Shown: one piece after another, positions 24,418 through 32,948 of the stretch
How the letters are laid out: each line of letters begins with the position of its first letter
Position numbering within the stretch: the stretch's first letter is position 1
IMG/VR virus record: IMGVR_UViG_3300021961_000040
Span: 44,075 to 108,074 of that record
Origin: a virus
Reading direction: 5' to 3' (one strand)
Length of the DNA: 64,000 bases
Translations under genes and position numbers: made by a program
Notes under the pieces: model-generated
Database searches by the model: none
Told to the model about the DNA's origin: nothing
The model's input: only the letters and a program-made list of their open reading frames with translations

Positions 24418-24984
24418 ATGCTGGCAAAATCTAATAATAAAAAGATTGTTCAGAAAAACTTTTTTGCACACAGAAAAAAGACTCGAAAGCAGCGATATGC
24501 AGAAAAAATGAATTCTGCACAGTTTTTGCCTATTTCTATTGGATGTGTTAATTTTATGCATGACGGAAATCTTGCTTTCTTAATTAGATCGGCTGTTTGT
24601 TTTGGTGTAAAAGATATCCATGTAATTGGATCAATACCTGCAAGATCAGAGCTTAGGCGCTTGTCAGGTTCTACGTGCGATTTTATCAATCTCATTCAAC
24701 ACAGTTCACCTGGAAGCTTTAATCGATGGACAGAAGAAAACTCAGTTCAAGTTGTAGCTGCTGAACTTTGTGACAAATCAAAAAAGCTAAGAAATTATCG
24801 TTTTAATTTTGACAAAGAAGTCTGTATTTTTACTGGGCATGAGACATACGGCGTGCCAGTTGATGTGACTCAAATTGCTGATTGTGTTGAGATCGACATG
24901 CCAGGTCCAGGTTTTTGCCTAAATACTGCGCAAGCAGCTAATATTGTGCTTTACGAAGCATCAAAACAATATCTGGAGAGATAA
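24418..24984 (+). CDS. SpoU/TrmH-family RNA 2'-O-methyltransferase
   Basis: 188 residues from ATG 24418 (AGGAGA site; an upstream in-frame ATG at 24394 lies in the promoter). NLAFLIRSAVCFGV, IFTGHETYGVP, DMPGPGFCLNTAQAANIVLYE are SPOUT motifs 1-3. It would methylate a tRNA or rRNA ribose; the target is unknown. Confidence 0.85.
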   Translation: MLAKSNNKKIVQKNFFAHRKKTRKQRYAEKMNSAQFLPISIGCVNFMHDGNLAFLIRSAVCFGVKDIHVIGSIPARSELRRLSGSTCDFINLIQHSSPGSFNRWTEENSVQVVAAELCDKSKKLRNYRFNFDKEVCIFTGHETYGVPVDVTQIADCVEIDMPGPGFCLNTAQAANIVLYEASKQYLER

Positions 24985-25220
24985 ATGAAAAAAGAAGCTG
25001 TTAATCATCCTAGTCACTACGGTGGTGAAAAAAACCCATATGAAGCAATTAAAGTAATTGAAGCATGGGATTTAAACTTTAGCTTAGGAATGTTTTAAAA
25101 TATATGAGTCGAGCTGGTAAAAAGTCTGATAACATACTAGAAGATCTTAAAAAAGCTGCTTGGTATCTTAATAGAGAGATTAAAAGAATTGAAGACGCAT
25201 CAAAGTATGATTTCAAGTAG
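24985..25220 (+). pseudogene. DUF3310 gene with one-base frameshift
   Basis: Frame one reads VNHPSHYGGEKNPYEAIKV and ...WDLNFSLG, the DUF3310 start, then stops at 25096. Shifting -1 near 25089-25092 continues LKYMSRAGKKSD and EDLKKAAWYLNREIKRIE, the DUF3310 end, to 25218. One missing A fully explains it. Mutation, sequencing error or recoding cannot be told apart here; no classic slippery heptamer is present. Confidence 0.75.
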
Positions 25221-25253
25221 ATTTGTATCTGACCATCTTAGAGATAAAGAAAA

Positions 25254-25421
25254 ATGACAAAACCAGAAATTGCCAGACTGCTTGCAATGATTGCGCACGA
25301 AGATGGTGACCAAGATACTTTTAATTTTGTTTTAGATAGAATCTTTGGTGCAATTCAAGGTAAGGGTGTAAACAAGTGGTATAAAAGTTCTCGTTATACA
25401 GGTTATACAGAACAAGAATGA
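25254..25421 (+). CDS. small hypothetical protein
   Basis: 55 residues (MTKPEIARLLAMIAHEDGDQ, then FGAIQGKGVNKWYKSSRY). No family recognised. The next gene starts inside its stop (ATGA). Confidence 0.45.
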   Translation: MTKPEIARLLAMIAHEDGDQDTFNFVLDRIFGAIQGKGVNKWYKSSRYTGYTEQE

Positions 25422-25549
25422 ACCATTATTTCTATTGTCTAAAATGTAATTCCAAAACTTACTATCGGTATGTAAATGGGTTTTATCCACAACCGGGTTG
25501 TCTAAAATGCAATATTTGGTTTGAGAAACCAGAACCAAGGAGCAAATAA
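25418..25549 (+). CDS. 43-residue zinc-ribbon protein
   Basis: Two CxxC knuckles (CLKCN at 7-11 and CLKCN at ~31-35) in a 43-residue protein. ATGA start overlap, TAATG end overlap. Function unknown. Confidence 0.5.
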   Translation: MNHYFYCLKCNSKTYYRYVNGFYPQPGCLKCNIWFEKPEPRSK

Positions 25550-25848
25550 TGAATCTAATTCCACCCACACAGTGGGACTCTTACTTTGACCTTTTTGGGT
25601 CAGGACGAGTTTATTTTGCAAGAGCCACATTTGGCAAAGGACAAAGAGTTGGAACAGCCCCTATTGTTGCCATGTTTCAGGGGTTAGAGCCTTATTATCC
25701 AACAGAGCCTTTTATCGTGACTTCACGAGACTCTATGTTAAAAATCAATAAAGAAATGGAAGGCAATAGAAATATTCCCGACTGGCTTCGTGCTGATTGT
25801 TTTGAATATTTTTGGAGGAAGAGAAATGAGATGTTACTACTGCGATGA
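25549..25848 (+). CDS. hypothetical protein
   Basis: 99 residues; GRVYFARATFGKG and EPYYPTEPFIVTSRD are beta-rich. No family recognised. Confidence 0.5.
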   Translation: MNLIPPTQWDSYFDLFGSGRVYFARATFGKGQRVGTAPIVAMFQGLEPYYPTEPFIVTSRDSMLKINKEMEGNRNIPDWLRADCFEYFWRKRNEMLLLR

Positions 25849-26119
25849 CGGTGTTCTACAAATAACCGCTCTAACACCCCCAGACGAAGGGTGGGCTGTT
25901 GATTGTAACAAATGTGATTATTCCACTCGGAAGCCAACAGCAGACCAAATGATTATAGAACAACCAATGACTGCGCCAACAAGCATCAAATGGAAAGTTA
26001 AATGGATACCTAAAAGAGAAAGTTCTTATCAAGGATTATCTGAACACTCGCTTGACTGTCTATGGCATCGCGATTGGCACGCTTGCAATTGTGGTTTCTT
26101 TGATGGAGAAGAAGAATGA
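25826..26119 (+). CDS. zinc-ribbon protein
   Basis: 97 residues from ATG 25826 (GGAGG upstream, 23-base overlap). CYYC...CNKC ribbon at the N-terminus, HACNCGFFDG at the end. Function unknown. Confidence 0.55.
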   Translation: MRCYYCDDGVLQITALTPPDEGWAVDCNKCDYSTRKPTADQMIIEQPMTAPTSIKWKVKWIPKRESSYQGLSEHSLDCLWHRDWHACNCGFFDGEEE

Positions 26120-26328
26120 AGTTTGAAAAAACTACTCATTGGCGCGCCGAGATTGAAAACTGGGTCGCTACGATTACAAAATACAGCGACGCTGATGATT
26201 ATTTCTGGAAAATCCAAACCAGAACTTTAGATTTTGGATTTGGTGATAGCTGGGAATGGAAGATTCTTACTGAGGGAAAAGAAGAATCTCTTGTTAAGGC
26301 TAAAAGCGCCATTAAAGAATGGAGATAA
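26116..26328 (+). CDS. small hypothetical protein
   Basis: 70 residues, ATGA-coupled via GGAGAAGAAGAATGA. Aromatic beta-rich (HWRAEIENWVATITKY); no family recognised. Confidence 0.45.
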   Translation: MKFEKTTHWRAEIENWVATITKYSDADDYFWKIQTRTLDFGFGDSWEWKILTEGKEESLVKAKSAIKEWR

Positions 26329-26336
26329 AAGTAAGA

Positions 26337-26753
26337 ATGGAAAACCATTACGAAGTTTGTTCTTATTGTGAGGGCAACGGTTACGATGAAGAAAGTGAGT
26401 GTCCTAACTGCCTTTCTCGCTGTGTTGTTCCTACTCTTGAAGCCCTCGATCTGGTCGATAGTCTGAGAGCAGAAAACAAAAGACTAATCCTGCTGAGAGA
26501 AAAACTCCGTGCCGAGATTACTAAACTTGAAATGGAAAGAACAGACGACGAACTACGCGAAATGCTAGATCTTGCAGCAAAGCATGAAAACGAAGCAACA
26601 GCAGAGAACGAGATTATGAGAGAAAGGCTAAAAAAGATCAATAACCTTTCTCGCTATGCCGCAGAACAAGTAGCAAGAAAGCCAAAAGAAGCACAACTAA
26701 TTTTTGAAAAGATTTATGATCTTTCTGGAGGCATGTATGGGAAAATTTGCTAA
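26337..26753 (+). CDS. zinc knuckle plus coiled-coil protein
   Basis: 138 residues (ATG 26337 follows GGAG; ATG 26319 lacks a site). CSYCEGNG...CPNC is a DnaJ-like zinc knuckle; then a long coiled coil (RAENKRLILLREKLRAEI...). Function unknown. Confidence 0.55.
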   Translation: MENHYEVCSYCEGNGYDEESECPNCLSRCVVPTLEALDLVDSLRAENKRLILLREKLRAEITKLEMERTDDELREMLDLAAKHENEATAENEIMRERLKKINNLSRYAAEQVARKPKEAQLIFEKIYDLSGGMYGKIC

Positions 26754-26835
26754 ATGGTATCTTTATTTTGCATCTTGCATAGAAGAAGGTCTTCACAGAA
26801 GCATCGAATATGATCCTATTGAATTTGGAAAATAA
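26737..26835 (+). CDS. 32-residue hypothetical protein
   Basis: MGKFAKWYLYFASCIEEG start, GGAGG 8 bases upstream inside the previous gene, stop at 26835. Conservation is unknown. Confidence 0.35.
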   Translation: MGKFAKWYLYFASCIEEGLHRSIEYDPIEFGK

Positions 26836-26838
26836 GTA

Positions 26839-27117
26839 ATGTCTACTTGGAAATACGGTATGATTAAGGTCGCAGAAGATCACGGAGAAGATGTTTGTGA
26901 ACTTGTGGAAGTTTATTCCCAGTCTGGGCTTATTAGTGGACCTTATACAAGTTTCTGTCGCCCTTTTTTAACTTCGCTTAAGTGTCTTCAAATGGCCCTC
27001 AAAGACGTTGAACAAGACGGAATCAACACTTGGTTTTGGGAGAATGGAACTTTCTCTTGGAACCAGAATGAATACTTTTGGGATTGGAAGCCAAACAAAG
27101 AGGAGAACGAAGAATGA
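26839..27117 (+). CDS. hypothetical protein, source copy of a duplicated tail
   Basis: 92 residues. Its last ~52 residues (from RPFLTSLKCLQMALKDVE) recur almost unchanged at 48283-48444. Trp/Phe-rich end (TWFWENGTFSWNQNEYFW). Ends -ENEE via the shared junction. Function unknown. Confidence 0.55.
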   Translation: MSTWKYGMIKVAEDHGEDVCELVEVYSQSGLISGPYTSFCRPFLTSLKCLQMALKDVEQDGINTWFWENGTFSWNQNEYFWDWKPNKEENEE

Positions 27118-27287
27118 TTTATCAGTTTTGCGAACCTCATCCTACTGGCGGCGACGCACTTATTGAGATTACAGAAGAACAGATCCGCGTTTGGATGAGA
27201 AAGGCTTATCCAAATGTAAAAGATGAAGATCAGATCGAAGAGTTTTGTACACTTCATTGGGCCTGGGCGAAGGAAAACGAAGAATGA
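27114..27287 (+). CDS. small hypothetical protein
   Basis: 57 residues, starts in ATGA junction, ends WAKENEE with the same junction. GDALIEITEEQIRVWMRKAYP helical. No family recognised. Confidence 0.45.
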   Translation: MIYQFCEPHPTGGDALIEITEEQIRVWMRKAYPNVKDEDQIEEFCTLHWAWAKENEE

Positions 27288-27529
27288 ATTTACCTAAGCA
27301 TATCAACTTGGTCATTGAACATAACCCACACAAGGCAAGTTATATGACCGTTGAAGAATGGTGCAAGCATGTGGAGATCGAATGGATTTCGATGGAAGAA
27401 GAGTGGTTAGCAAAAAATAATAATGAAATGTGGACGATTATCTGGTACCCAGATAATCCTGTTGGTTCTTATTCTGAATCTGCTTTTGACTTACAAAACT
27501 TGCTAATCTATATTCAAAATCATTATTAA
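27284..27529 (+). CDS. small hypothetical protein
   Basis: 81 residues, ATGA-coupled. Trp-rich, mixed structure (YMTVEEWCKHVEIEW). No family recognised. Confidence 0.45.
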   Translation: MNLPKHINLVIEHNPHKASYMTVEEWCKHVEIEWISMEEEWLAKNNNEMWTIIWYPDNPVGSYSESAFDLQNLLIYIQNHY

Positions 27530-27541
27530 GGAGAACGAAGA

Positions 27542-27766
27542 ATGAGTTTACATGTCGGGGACAAAGTCCGTGTAAACAAAGATATTGCTCGTGTAGAGGG
27601 ACCATACGCTCAAGCTGGAGAGCAAGGAACTATTATTGAGATCTTTCGTCCACAATCCACTGGGGCTTTTGAACAGAAGCCACCCTGTGCAAAAGTGAGA
27701 ATCATTCGGGAATGGAGCATTCCTATTCTGACGTTTCGACTTACGTCTCTTGAGAGAGTAGAATGA
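27542..27766 (+). CDS. small SH3/KOW-like protein
   Basis: 74 residues. MSLHVGDKVRVNKDIARVEG...GEQGTIIEIF reads like a small SH3-type barrel; similar in style to 10126. Function unknown. Confidence 0.5.
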   Translation: MSLHVGDKVRVNKDIARVEGPYAQAGEQGTIIEIFRPQSTGAFEQKPPCAKVRIIREWSIPILTFRLTSLERVE

Positions 27767-27993
27767 GCACCAAATCAACAATAAGCTATGATAAAGGTTA
27801 TCATCTTTATGCTGAATGTTTTGATGAAAACTTAGTCTATCTAAGGCTCGATGACCCGATTATGTTGAAGGCAGATTTTTGGGAAGGATCGAAGTCTTCT
27901 GTCACTGTAGCACTCTCTAAAGAAGATATGCTTCAGTTATGTAAGGAATTTGTAAACAAATATAACTATTATTCCGGTGAGGAAGAAGAATGA
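27763..27993 (+). CDS. small hypothetical protein
   Basis: 76 residues, ATGA-coupled, ending GEEEE. Beta strands around HLYAECFDENLVYLRL. No family recognised. Confidence 0.45.
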   Translation: MSTKSTISYDKGYHLYAECFDENLVYLRLDDPIMLKADFWEGSKSSVTVALSKEDMLQLCKEFVNKYNYYSGEEEE

Positions 27994-28193
27994 AAGTTAA
28001 ATCTATCAAATCAATCTATCTTTCTGAAAAGGAACTAAAAGGCGCAATCTGTAATTGGCTTTATATTTATGGACGCCATGATTTAGCGACGCACTTGGAA
28101 GATAATTCGTGTGAGTTTGAATGGACCCATCAAGATGATGGTGCCTATCTTGCTATCGATATGGATGGAACATTTAACGAGAGCGAAGAATGA
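27990..28193 (+). CDS. small hypothetical protein (donor of a chimeric tail)
   Basis: 67 residues. Its tail AYLAIDMDGTFNESEE closely matches the end of the 29327 protein. No family recognised. Confidence 0.5.
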   Translation: MKVKSIKSIYLSEKELKGAICNWLYIYGRHDLATHLEDNSCEFEWTHQDDGAYLAIDMDGTFNESEE

Positions 28194-28279
28194 GTTATTG
28201 TTGAAATCAAACTAACAGAAATTAAGTATGTTGAAGAGCCAAATCTATTTGGACAGCTTCGAGGAGGAGAACCAAAATG
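28194..28279 (+). pseudogene. gene remnant without start
   Basis: The ATG at 28190 meets a stop after four codons (MSYC). A shifted frame stays open as IVEIKLTEIKYVEEPNLFG...GGEPK to 28279. It looks like the 3' end of a gene truncated at a duplication edge. Confidence 0.4.
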
Positions 28280-28990
28280 AAAGGACTTGTTTTATTCTTG
28301 ATGTTTGCCGCCTCCGCTAATGCTTTTTCATTTAAAACCACAGAAGAAGGCGAGCAGATTAAATGGCAACAACCTATTGTTGATTACTACATCAATATTG
28401 AACCAGACAGCAATTTAAACGAGGATGATTATATTGAAGCCGTTCAAGGGTCTTTTGAGGAATGGAATAGCGTTCCTGATAATCCACTTTACTTAAATTA
28501 TAGTGGCTTGACTAGAGACCATGGAACAGATTATACAGATAAAAACATTATTTTTTTTAATAGGGACGAATGGCCAGAGAATTTAGAACCTAATTTCATG
28601 GCTTCTACTTTTGTCTGGAATAACGATGAAGGTGAGATTCTTGCGTTTGATATTATAATCAATAATAGTTTTAAGTGGGGAACCAATGGAGAACCATACA
28701 CGCAGGATCTACAAAATGCTCTAACTCATGAAATAGGACATGTCCTCGGACTGGGACACTCAGAAGAGGACACTGCTACGATGTTCGGAACCAGTTATAC
28801 TGGTGAAAAAAGCAAAAGGACACTAGATGAAGATGATATCCAAGGGATCTCCTATCTTTACTCTGGTTTGACACCCGGCTATTATCAAGGCGGATCTTGT
28901 TCTATCCTAAACGGGACTAAATCATATAATTTTGCTATTTTGAGTTTAATGATAATTATAACTTTAACAAGGAGAAAGAGAAATGACTGA
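28277..28990 (+). CDS. secreted matrixin metalloprotease with MYXO-CTERM-like tail
   Basis: 237 residues. Signal peptide MKGLVLFLMFAASANAFSF; metzincin motif HEIGHVLGLGH near 156-166 and Met-turn TATMFG. C-terminus: GGSCS linker, a membrane segment (FAILSLMIIITL) and TRRKR, the layout of a MYXO-CTERM/PEP-CTERM sorting tail. It would be exported by the host. Possibly a moron gene. Confidence 0.85.
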   Translation: MKGLVLFLMFAASANAFSFKTTEEGEQIKWQQPIVDYYINIEPDSNLNEDDYIEAVQGSFEEWNSVPDNPLYLNYSGLTRDHGTDYTDKNIIFFNRDEWPENLEPNFMASTFVWNNDEGEILAFDIIINNSFKWGTNGEPYTQDLQNALTHEIGHVLGLGHSEEDTATMFGTSYTGEKSKRTLDEDDIQGISYLYSGLTPGYYQGGSCSILNGTKSYNFAILSLMIIITLTRRKRND

Positions 28991-29327
28991 GAAAAGAAGT
29001 GAAATGAGGTTTTCAGTAAGTGTCCCCATTAGGTGGACAAATGCAAATCGGATCATTGAGTCTAGTACGAGAGATATTTCATATTCAGGAGTATTTATCC
29101 AGACTCTTGCTCCTTGTTCAATAGGAGACAAGATAAACGCCACAATTCCAGTCGAAAATGGAGATACTAAAATTCAAATAGAAGGAGAAGTTCGCTGGAT
29201 CCGTGTGGACGAAAATGGAAATCCAGAAGGTATGGGCGTCTTCTTTCTAAGAGATTTAACGCCGACTGAGAGAGTCGCAATGGAGGCTATGCTTATTGAC
29301 AGCAATACTGAGACTTTAATTGCATAA
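28983..29327 (+). CDS. single-domain PilZ protein (copy 2)
   Basis: 114 residues; R5SEMR9, DISYSG, EGEVRWIRV and GMGVFFLRDL are kept from copy 1 (21762), so c-di-GMP binding is expected. Overlaps the protease by 8 bases. Confidence 0.85.
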   Translation: MTEKRSEMRFSVSVPIRWTNANRIIESSTRDISYSGVFIQTLAPCSIGDKINATIPVENGDTKIQIEGEVRWIRVDENGNPEGMGVFFLRDLTPTERVAMEAMLIDSNTETLIA

Positions 29328-29485
29328 TGTTGAGTCGCTTTGCCGCAGACTTGGCTATCCTATTAGGACAACAAGTCTTATGGTCTATTAAAATTCCTTG
29401 GTACTTCCACAGGTCTGGTCAACAGAAATGTTACAACTATCTTGCTATCGATATAGATGGCACATTTGATGAGAATGAAGAATGA
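29327..29485 (+). CDS. chimeric short PilZ-partner protein
   Basis: 52 residues. First ~36 match the 22100 partner (FAADLAILLGQQ, WSIKIPWYFH); the last ~15 (YLAIDIDGTFDENEE) match the 27990 protein. TAATG coupling to PilZ, ATGA to the exonuclease. Likely a recombination product; functionality uncertain. Confidence 0.6.
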   Translation: MLSRFAADLAILLGQQVLWSIKIPWYFHRSGQQKCYNYLAIDIDGTFDENEE

Positions 29486-30018
29486 GTTATTTTTTTATTG
29501 ATGTAGAAGCAGACGGCCCTTGTCCAGGACTCTATTCAATGGTGAGTTTTGGAGCCGTTAAGTTTGATGATGATCTTAAGACCACGTTTTACGGAAGAAC
29601 ACGGCCAATTACAAATAATTACAAGCTAGAAGCTCTTCAAATCTCTTGCCCGGATCGAGAAACACATCTTAGTTATGATAATCCAGTCGAAGTAATGAAA
29701 GAGTTTAACCAATGGGTACTTGACAACAATACGGGCTCTCGTCCTATTTTTATGTCTGATAATCCTGCTTTTGACTGGCAGTGGATCAACTATTATTTTC
29801 ATCTAGCAGTGGGTAGTAATCCTTTTGGATACTCAGCACGACGCATCGGTGATGTTTATTGCGGAGCAATGGGAAATATGAGAGCAAAGTGGAAGCACCT
29901 TCGAAAGACTCCACATGATCATAATCCGGTCAATGACGCAAAAGGAAATGCTGAGGCGTTTCGCGTGATGCAAGAGTTGATGCGCGAAGTGAAGCAACTT
30001 CGAAAAAACAACATGTAA
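29482..30018 (+). CDS. DEDD 3'-5' exonuclease
   Basis: 178 residues. FFIDVEADGP (ExoI), SDNPAFDWQWINYYF (ExoII), HNPVNDAKGNAEAF (ExoIII) fit a DEDDh exonuclease of the RNase T-like type found in phages. DNA or RNA substrate unclear. Confidence 0.85.
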   Translation: MSYFFIDVEADGPCPGLYSMVSFGAVKFDDDLKTTFYGRTRPITNNYKLEALQISCPDRETHLSYDNPVEVMKEFNQWVLDNNTGSRPIFMSDNPAFDWQWINYYFHLAVGSNPFGYSARRIGDVYCGAMGNMRAKWKHLRKTPHDHNPVNDAKGNAEAFRVMQELMREVKQLRKNNM

Positions 30019-30026
30019 ATATTTGT

Positions 30027-30055
30027 GTGTAAATTTTACATCAATAAAGTAAAAT
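30027..30055 (+). promoter_or_regulatory. phage promoter
   Basis: GTGTAA 30027-30032, 17 bases, TAAAAT 30050-30055; drives the topoisomerase genes. Confidence 0.8.
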
Positions 30056-30084
30056 ATAATTGTACTTTCACACACTAAGGAATT

Positions 30085-31842
30085 ATGTCTGATTTACTCA
30101 AATACAAAAAGCTGACTGACATTGAGCATGTCTTACTTCGGCCAGGAATGTACGTGGGTTCTATCAAGCATAGGACTGACGATATTTCTATTTACAATGA
30201 AGGCCGATTTAAAACTGAAAGTGTCACTTATAACCCGGCATTTTTAAAGATTTTTGATGAGATTGTATCTAACTCTGTTGATGAACACAGGAGAAATCCA
30301 CACAAGCTAAACCAACTTAATGTACTTGTCAATCCTGAAAAAGGTGCAATCCTAGTTAAAGATAACGGTGGTATTATCGTTGATAAGCATCCTGAGCATA
30401 ACGAGTGGATTCCAGAGCTTATTTTTAGCAATCTCAAAGCAGGATCAAACTTTGATGACACTGAAGAGCGTCTTGTTGCTGGAACAAATGGCGTAGGCTC
30501 GACGCTTACTAATATTTTCTCAAGAGTCTTTCGCGTAAAGACATGTGACGGCAAGAAGCAGTTTTCGCAAAAGTTTGTCGATAATATGACAGACCGCGAA
30601 GAACCAGAAGTTGTGAAGGCAACGTCTCCTAAAGGTTTTACAGAAATTGCTTTTATGCCTGATTTTGAACGCTTTGAGATGGAGACAATTGACGAAGATC
30701 ATATGATGATGCTCCAGAAGCGTGTCATTGATCTAGCAGCTTGCAATCCTAAATTAAAAGTTTCATTTAATAACGAAGATCACACTTTCAAATCTTTTGA
30801 AGAATACTGCAAGCTCTATGTAGAAGATGTAATCTATGTTGAAGGCAGTCGATGGAAAATTGGTATGGCACCTTCTAACGGTTCAATGCAACAAGTAAGC
30901 TTTGTTAATTCTGTTGAAACCTCAGATGGAGGCACACATGTTGATTATATTGCAAATCAGATTGTAACACATCTTCGTGCACTAATTAAAAAGAAGCACA
31001 AGATTGATGTCCGCCCTCAGGAAATCAAGAATCACTTGTTTTTGTTTGTGCAGGCTGATATTGTCAATCCTATCTTTTCTTCACAGACTAAAGAAAAACT
31101 TATTACTGAGCCTAAGCAATTCGGATCGTCTTTTGAGTTTTCACCGGCTACGATTAAGAAGATTGCTTCTTCTGAAGTAGTTGAAAGAATCCTAGACTGG
31201 GCACAGCAAAAAGCAATTGCTGAAGAGAAGAAAGAGCTTAGAAATCTTAATAAAAACTTAAGCAAATCAAAGATTCTTAAGTTAATTGATGCAAAAGCAA
31301 GAACCCAGCGTCAAGACTGTTCACTTGCCATCTTTGAGGGAGATTGCTTAGAAGAAAATACTTCTATTTTTGCACTTAGAGAAACAGATGAAGAAATGTT
31401 TCGATCAATTAAAGATGTTGAAGTTGACGATTATGTTTTGACTCATAAAAATCGATTCAAGAGAGTTGTTGCCAAGACTTCAAAAATTGCAAAGTCGATA
31501 ACTATCAAGACAAAAAAAGGCAATGTAGAATCATCAGAAAATCACAGATTGTGGGTTTACGATACAGAGCTTAAAGAATTCTGTTTTGTAAAGTCTTCTA
31601 GCTTGATTCCAGGAAAGCACAAGCTTGTCAAGTCGAAACTAGCAAACAGCCCTGTGTTTTTAAAAATTTCTGAAGTTAGAAAATGCAAAGATTGTATTGT
31701 GATCAAAACAGAAGACGGAATTGTTACTTCTTCTTATGCACATAAATTTCTTGTTTTTTCAATAGAAGATCAAAACTTCATTCTTAAGCTTGCTGAGGAG
31801 ATAAATGGAGAAATTCATCTCTTAGTCTTGAATTCTAATTAG
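30085..31842 (+). CDS. topoisomerase II large subunit, N-terminal half fused to split N-intein
   Basis: 585 residues. Residues 1-420 are GyrB/T4 gp39-like: HVLLRPGMYVGS, EIVSNSVDEH (Bergerat N box), VKDNGGI, GTNGVGSTLTNIFS, a transducer domain, ending at AIFEGD. Residue 421 is Cys of CLEENTSIF, the first intein residue; block B is ESSENHRLWVY. The N-intein (165 residues) ends in a stop, with no endonuclease fused. The C-intein and the rest of the subunit are at 32941. Trans-splicing would restore EGD-SASS, the conserved TOPRIM EGDSA site. Confidence 0.92.
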   Translation: MSDLLKYKKLTDIEHVLLRPGMYVGSIKHRTDDISIYNEGRFKTESVTYNPAFLKIFDEIVSNSVDEHRRNPHKLNQLNVLVNPEKGAILVKDNGGIIVDKHPEHNEWIPELIFSNLKAGSNFDDTEERLVAGTNGVGSTLTNIFSRVFRVKTCDGKKQFSQKFVDNMTDREEPEVVKATSPKGFTEIAFMPDFERFEMETIDEDHMMMLQKRVIDLAACNPKLKVSFNNEDHTFKSFEEYCKLYVEDVIYVEGSRWKIGMAPSNGSMQQVSFVNSVETSDGGTHVDYIANQIVTHLRALIKKKHKIDVRPQEIKNHLFLFVQADIVNPIFSSQTKEKLITEPKQFGSSFEFSPATIKKIASSEVVERILDWAQQKAIAEEKKELRNLNKNLSKSKILKLIDAKARTQRQDCSLAIFEGDCLEENTSIFALRETDEEMFRSIKDVEVDDYVLTHKNRFKRVVAKTSKIAKSITIKTKKGNVESSENHRLWVYDTELKEFCFVKSSSLIPGKHKLVKSKLANSPVFLKISEVRKCKDCIVIKTEDGIVTSSYAHKFLVFSIEDQNFILKLAEEINGEIHLLVLNSN

Positions 31843-31869
31843 CACCTCCCACAAAAGTAGAGAAGTCTC

Positions 31870-31900
31870 CCTCCAAGATAGATAATTATCTAAAAGGAGG
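31870..31900 (+). promoter_or_regulatory. hairpin hiding the homing-endonuclease ribosome site
   Basis: CCTCC (31870-31874) can pair with the GGAGG ribosome site (31896-31900); between them TAGATAATTATCTA is a perfect palindrome extending the stem. ATG follows at 31905. Homing endonuclease mRNAs in T-even phages use similar sequestration. Confidence 0.65.
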
Positions 31901-31904
31901 CAGT

Positions 31905-32948
31905 ATGTTTATCAGCGTATTTGAAGATTTTAAAAGCTTGGGCAAAATTGAAGTCAAAACAAAAAAACTTGATAAGAAAATTATCGAGATATCAATGAGA
32001 AAAAAATTAAACAAACATTATGACTTTCAACTATTTGAAGATTTTTTTCAAAAAAATAATTTGAAAGTTCCAATATGCAATATTTGTAAATCTCATCACG
32101 TTCCCTATAGTTTTAAAATAACGATTGAATCTGGATTGATTAAAATTCTAGGCGTCAATCTACTTAAGAAATATCAATATTGTTACGCAAAAAGTGATCA
32201 CTGTGCAAAACTAAGTGCAGGAAGAAAAATGAATCCAAATTCAGCCAAGTTTATTTCACTTGTAACGGGAGTAAGCGAGACAGAAGCGAAGCAATATATT
32301 AGAAACAACAATAAAAGTACTTTTTACAGAGAGAATTTTAACTCATACGAAGAGTATAAAAACGCTCAGAAGCGTGATTTGAAATACTTTGTTTCTAAGT
32401 ACGGAGACAAAGAAGGGCAAGAAAAGTATAAAAGTGCAATCAGGAAACAAAATTATAAAAGATCAAAAGAATTTTATATAAAAAAATTTGGCCCTTTGAA
32501 GGGTATTGAAAAATTTCTTAAGTACAATAGGGCGAGAACGAACAAATTTAGAGGTACGTCAAAGTGGTCACTTAAACTTATCAATCGTGTTTTGGCAAAT
32601 GTTGACAAAGAATCATTTGACAAGATTATGTTTGGTAATAAGGAATATTCTTATACAGATGTCTCATGTAAAAAAACATATTTTTGTGACTTCTACATAG
32701 AAAAAGATGGCAAAACAAAAGTAGTAGAATTTAATGGTCATGCTTGGCATGCTCCGCCTAATTTGTCTGAATCTGAGAAACTTCAATGGAAGCCTGCAAG
32801 AGGAAATAGATCGTGGGCAGATGTGCATAAAGGTGATATAAGAAAGTATAATACTTTAAGATGCGCTGACTTTGAAGTCCTGGTCGTTTGGGACTTCGAA
32901 GATGAAGAACAAATAGTAGAAAAAATTTTGGATTTTTTGAATGATTGA
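31905..32948 (+). CDS. free-standing homing endonuclease, Vsr/EDxHD-like
   Basis: 347 residues between the intein halves. N-terminal CNICKSHH is zinc-finger-like; repeats such as FVSKYGDKEGQEKYKSA and FYIKKFGPLKGIEKF suggest DNA-binding modules. The C-terminal ~100 residues (FCDFYIEKDGKTKVVEFNGHAWHA, then HKGDIRKYNTLRCADFEVLVVW) resemble the Vsr-like nuclease fold. This gene order matches the fractured-gene split-intein arrangement reported from marine metagenomes. Stop overlaps the next ATG. Confidence 0.8.
   Translation: MFISVFEDFKSLGKIEVKTKKLDKKIIEISMRKKLNKHYDFQLFEDFFQKNNLKVPICNICKSHHVPYSFKITIESGLIKILGVNLLKKYQYCYAKSDHCAKLSAGRKMNPNSAKFISLVTGVSETEAKQYIRNNNKSTFYRENFNSYEEYKNAQKRDLKYFVSKYGDKEGQEKYKSAIRKQNYKRSKEFYIKKFGPLKGIEKFLKYNRARTNKFRGTSKWSLKLINRVLANVDKESFDKIMFGNKEYSYTDVSCKKTYFCDFYIEKDGKTKVVEFNGHAWHAPPNLSESEKLQWKPARGNRSWADVHKGDIRKYNTLRCADFEVLVVWDFEDEEQIVEKILDFLND

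Noticed and set aside
24985-25220. Programmed -1 frameshift in the DUF3310 gene
   Set aside because: No X-XXY-YYZ slippery site or clear downstream structure; a missing base is simpler.
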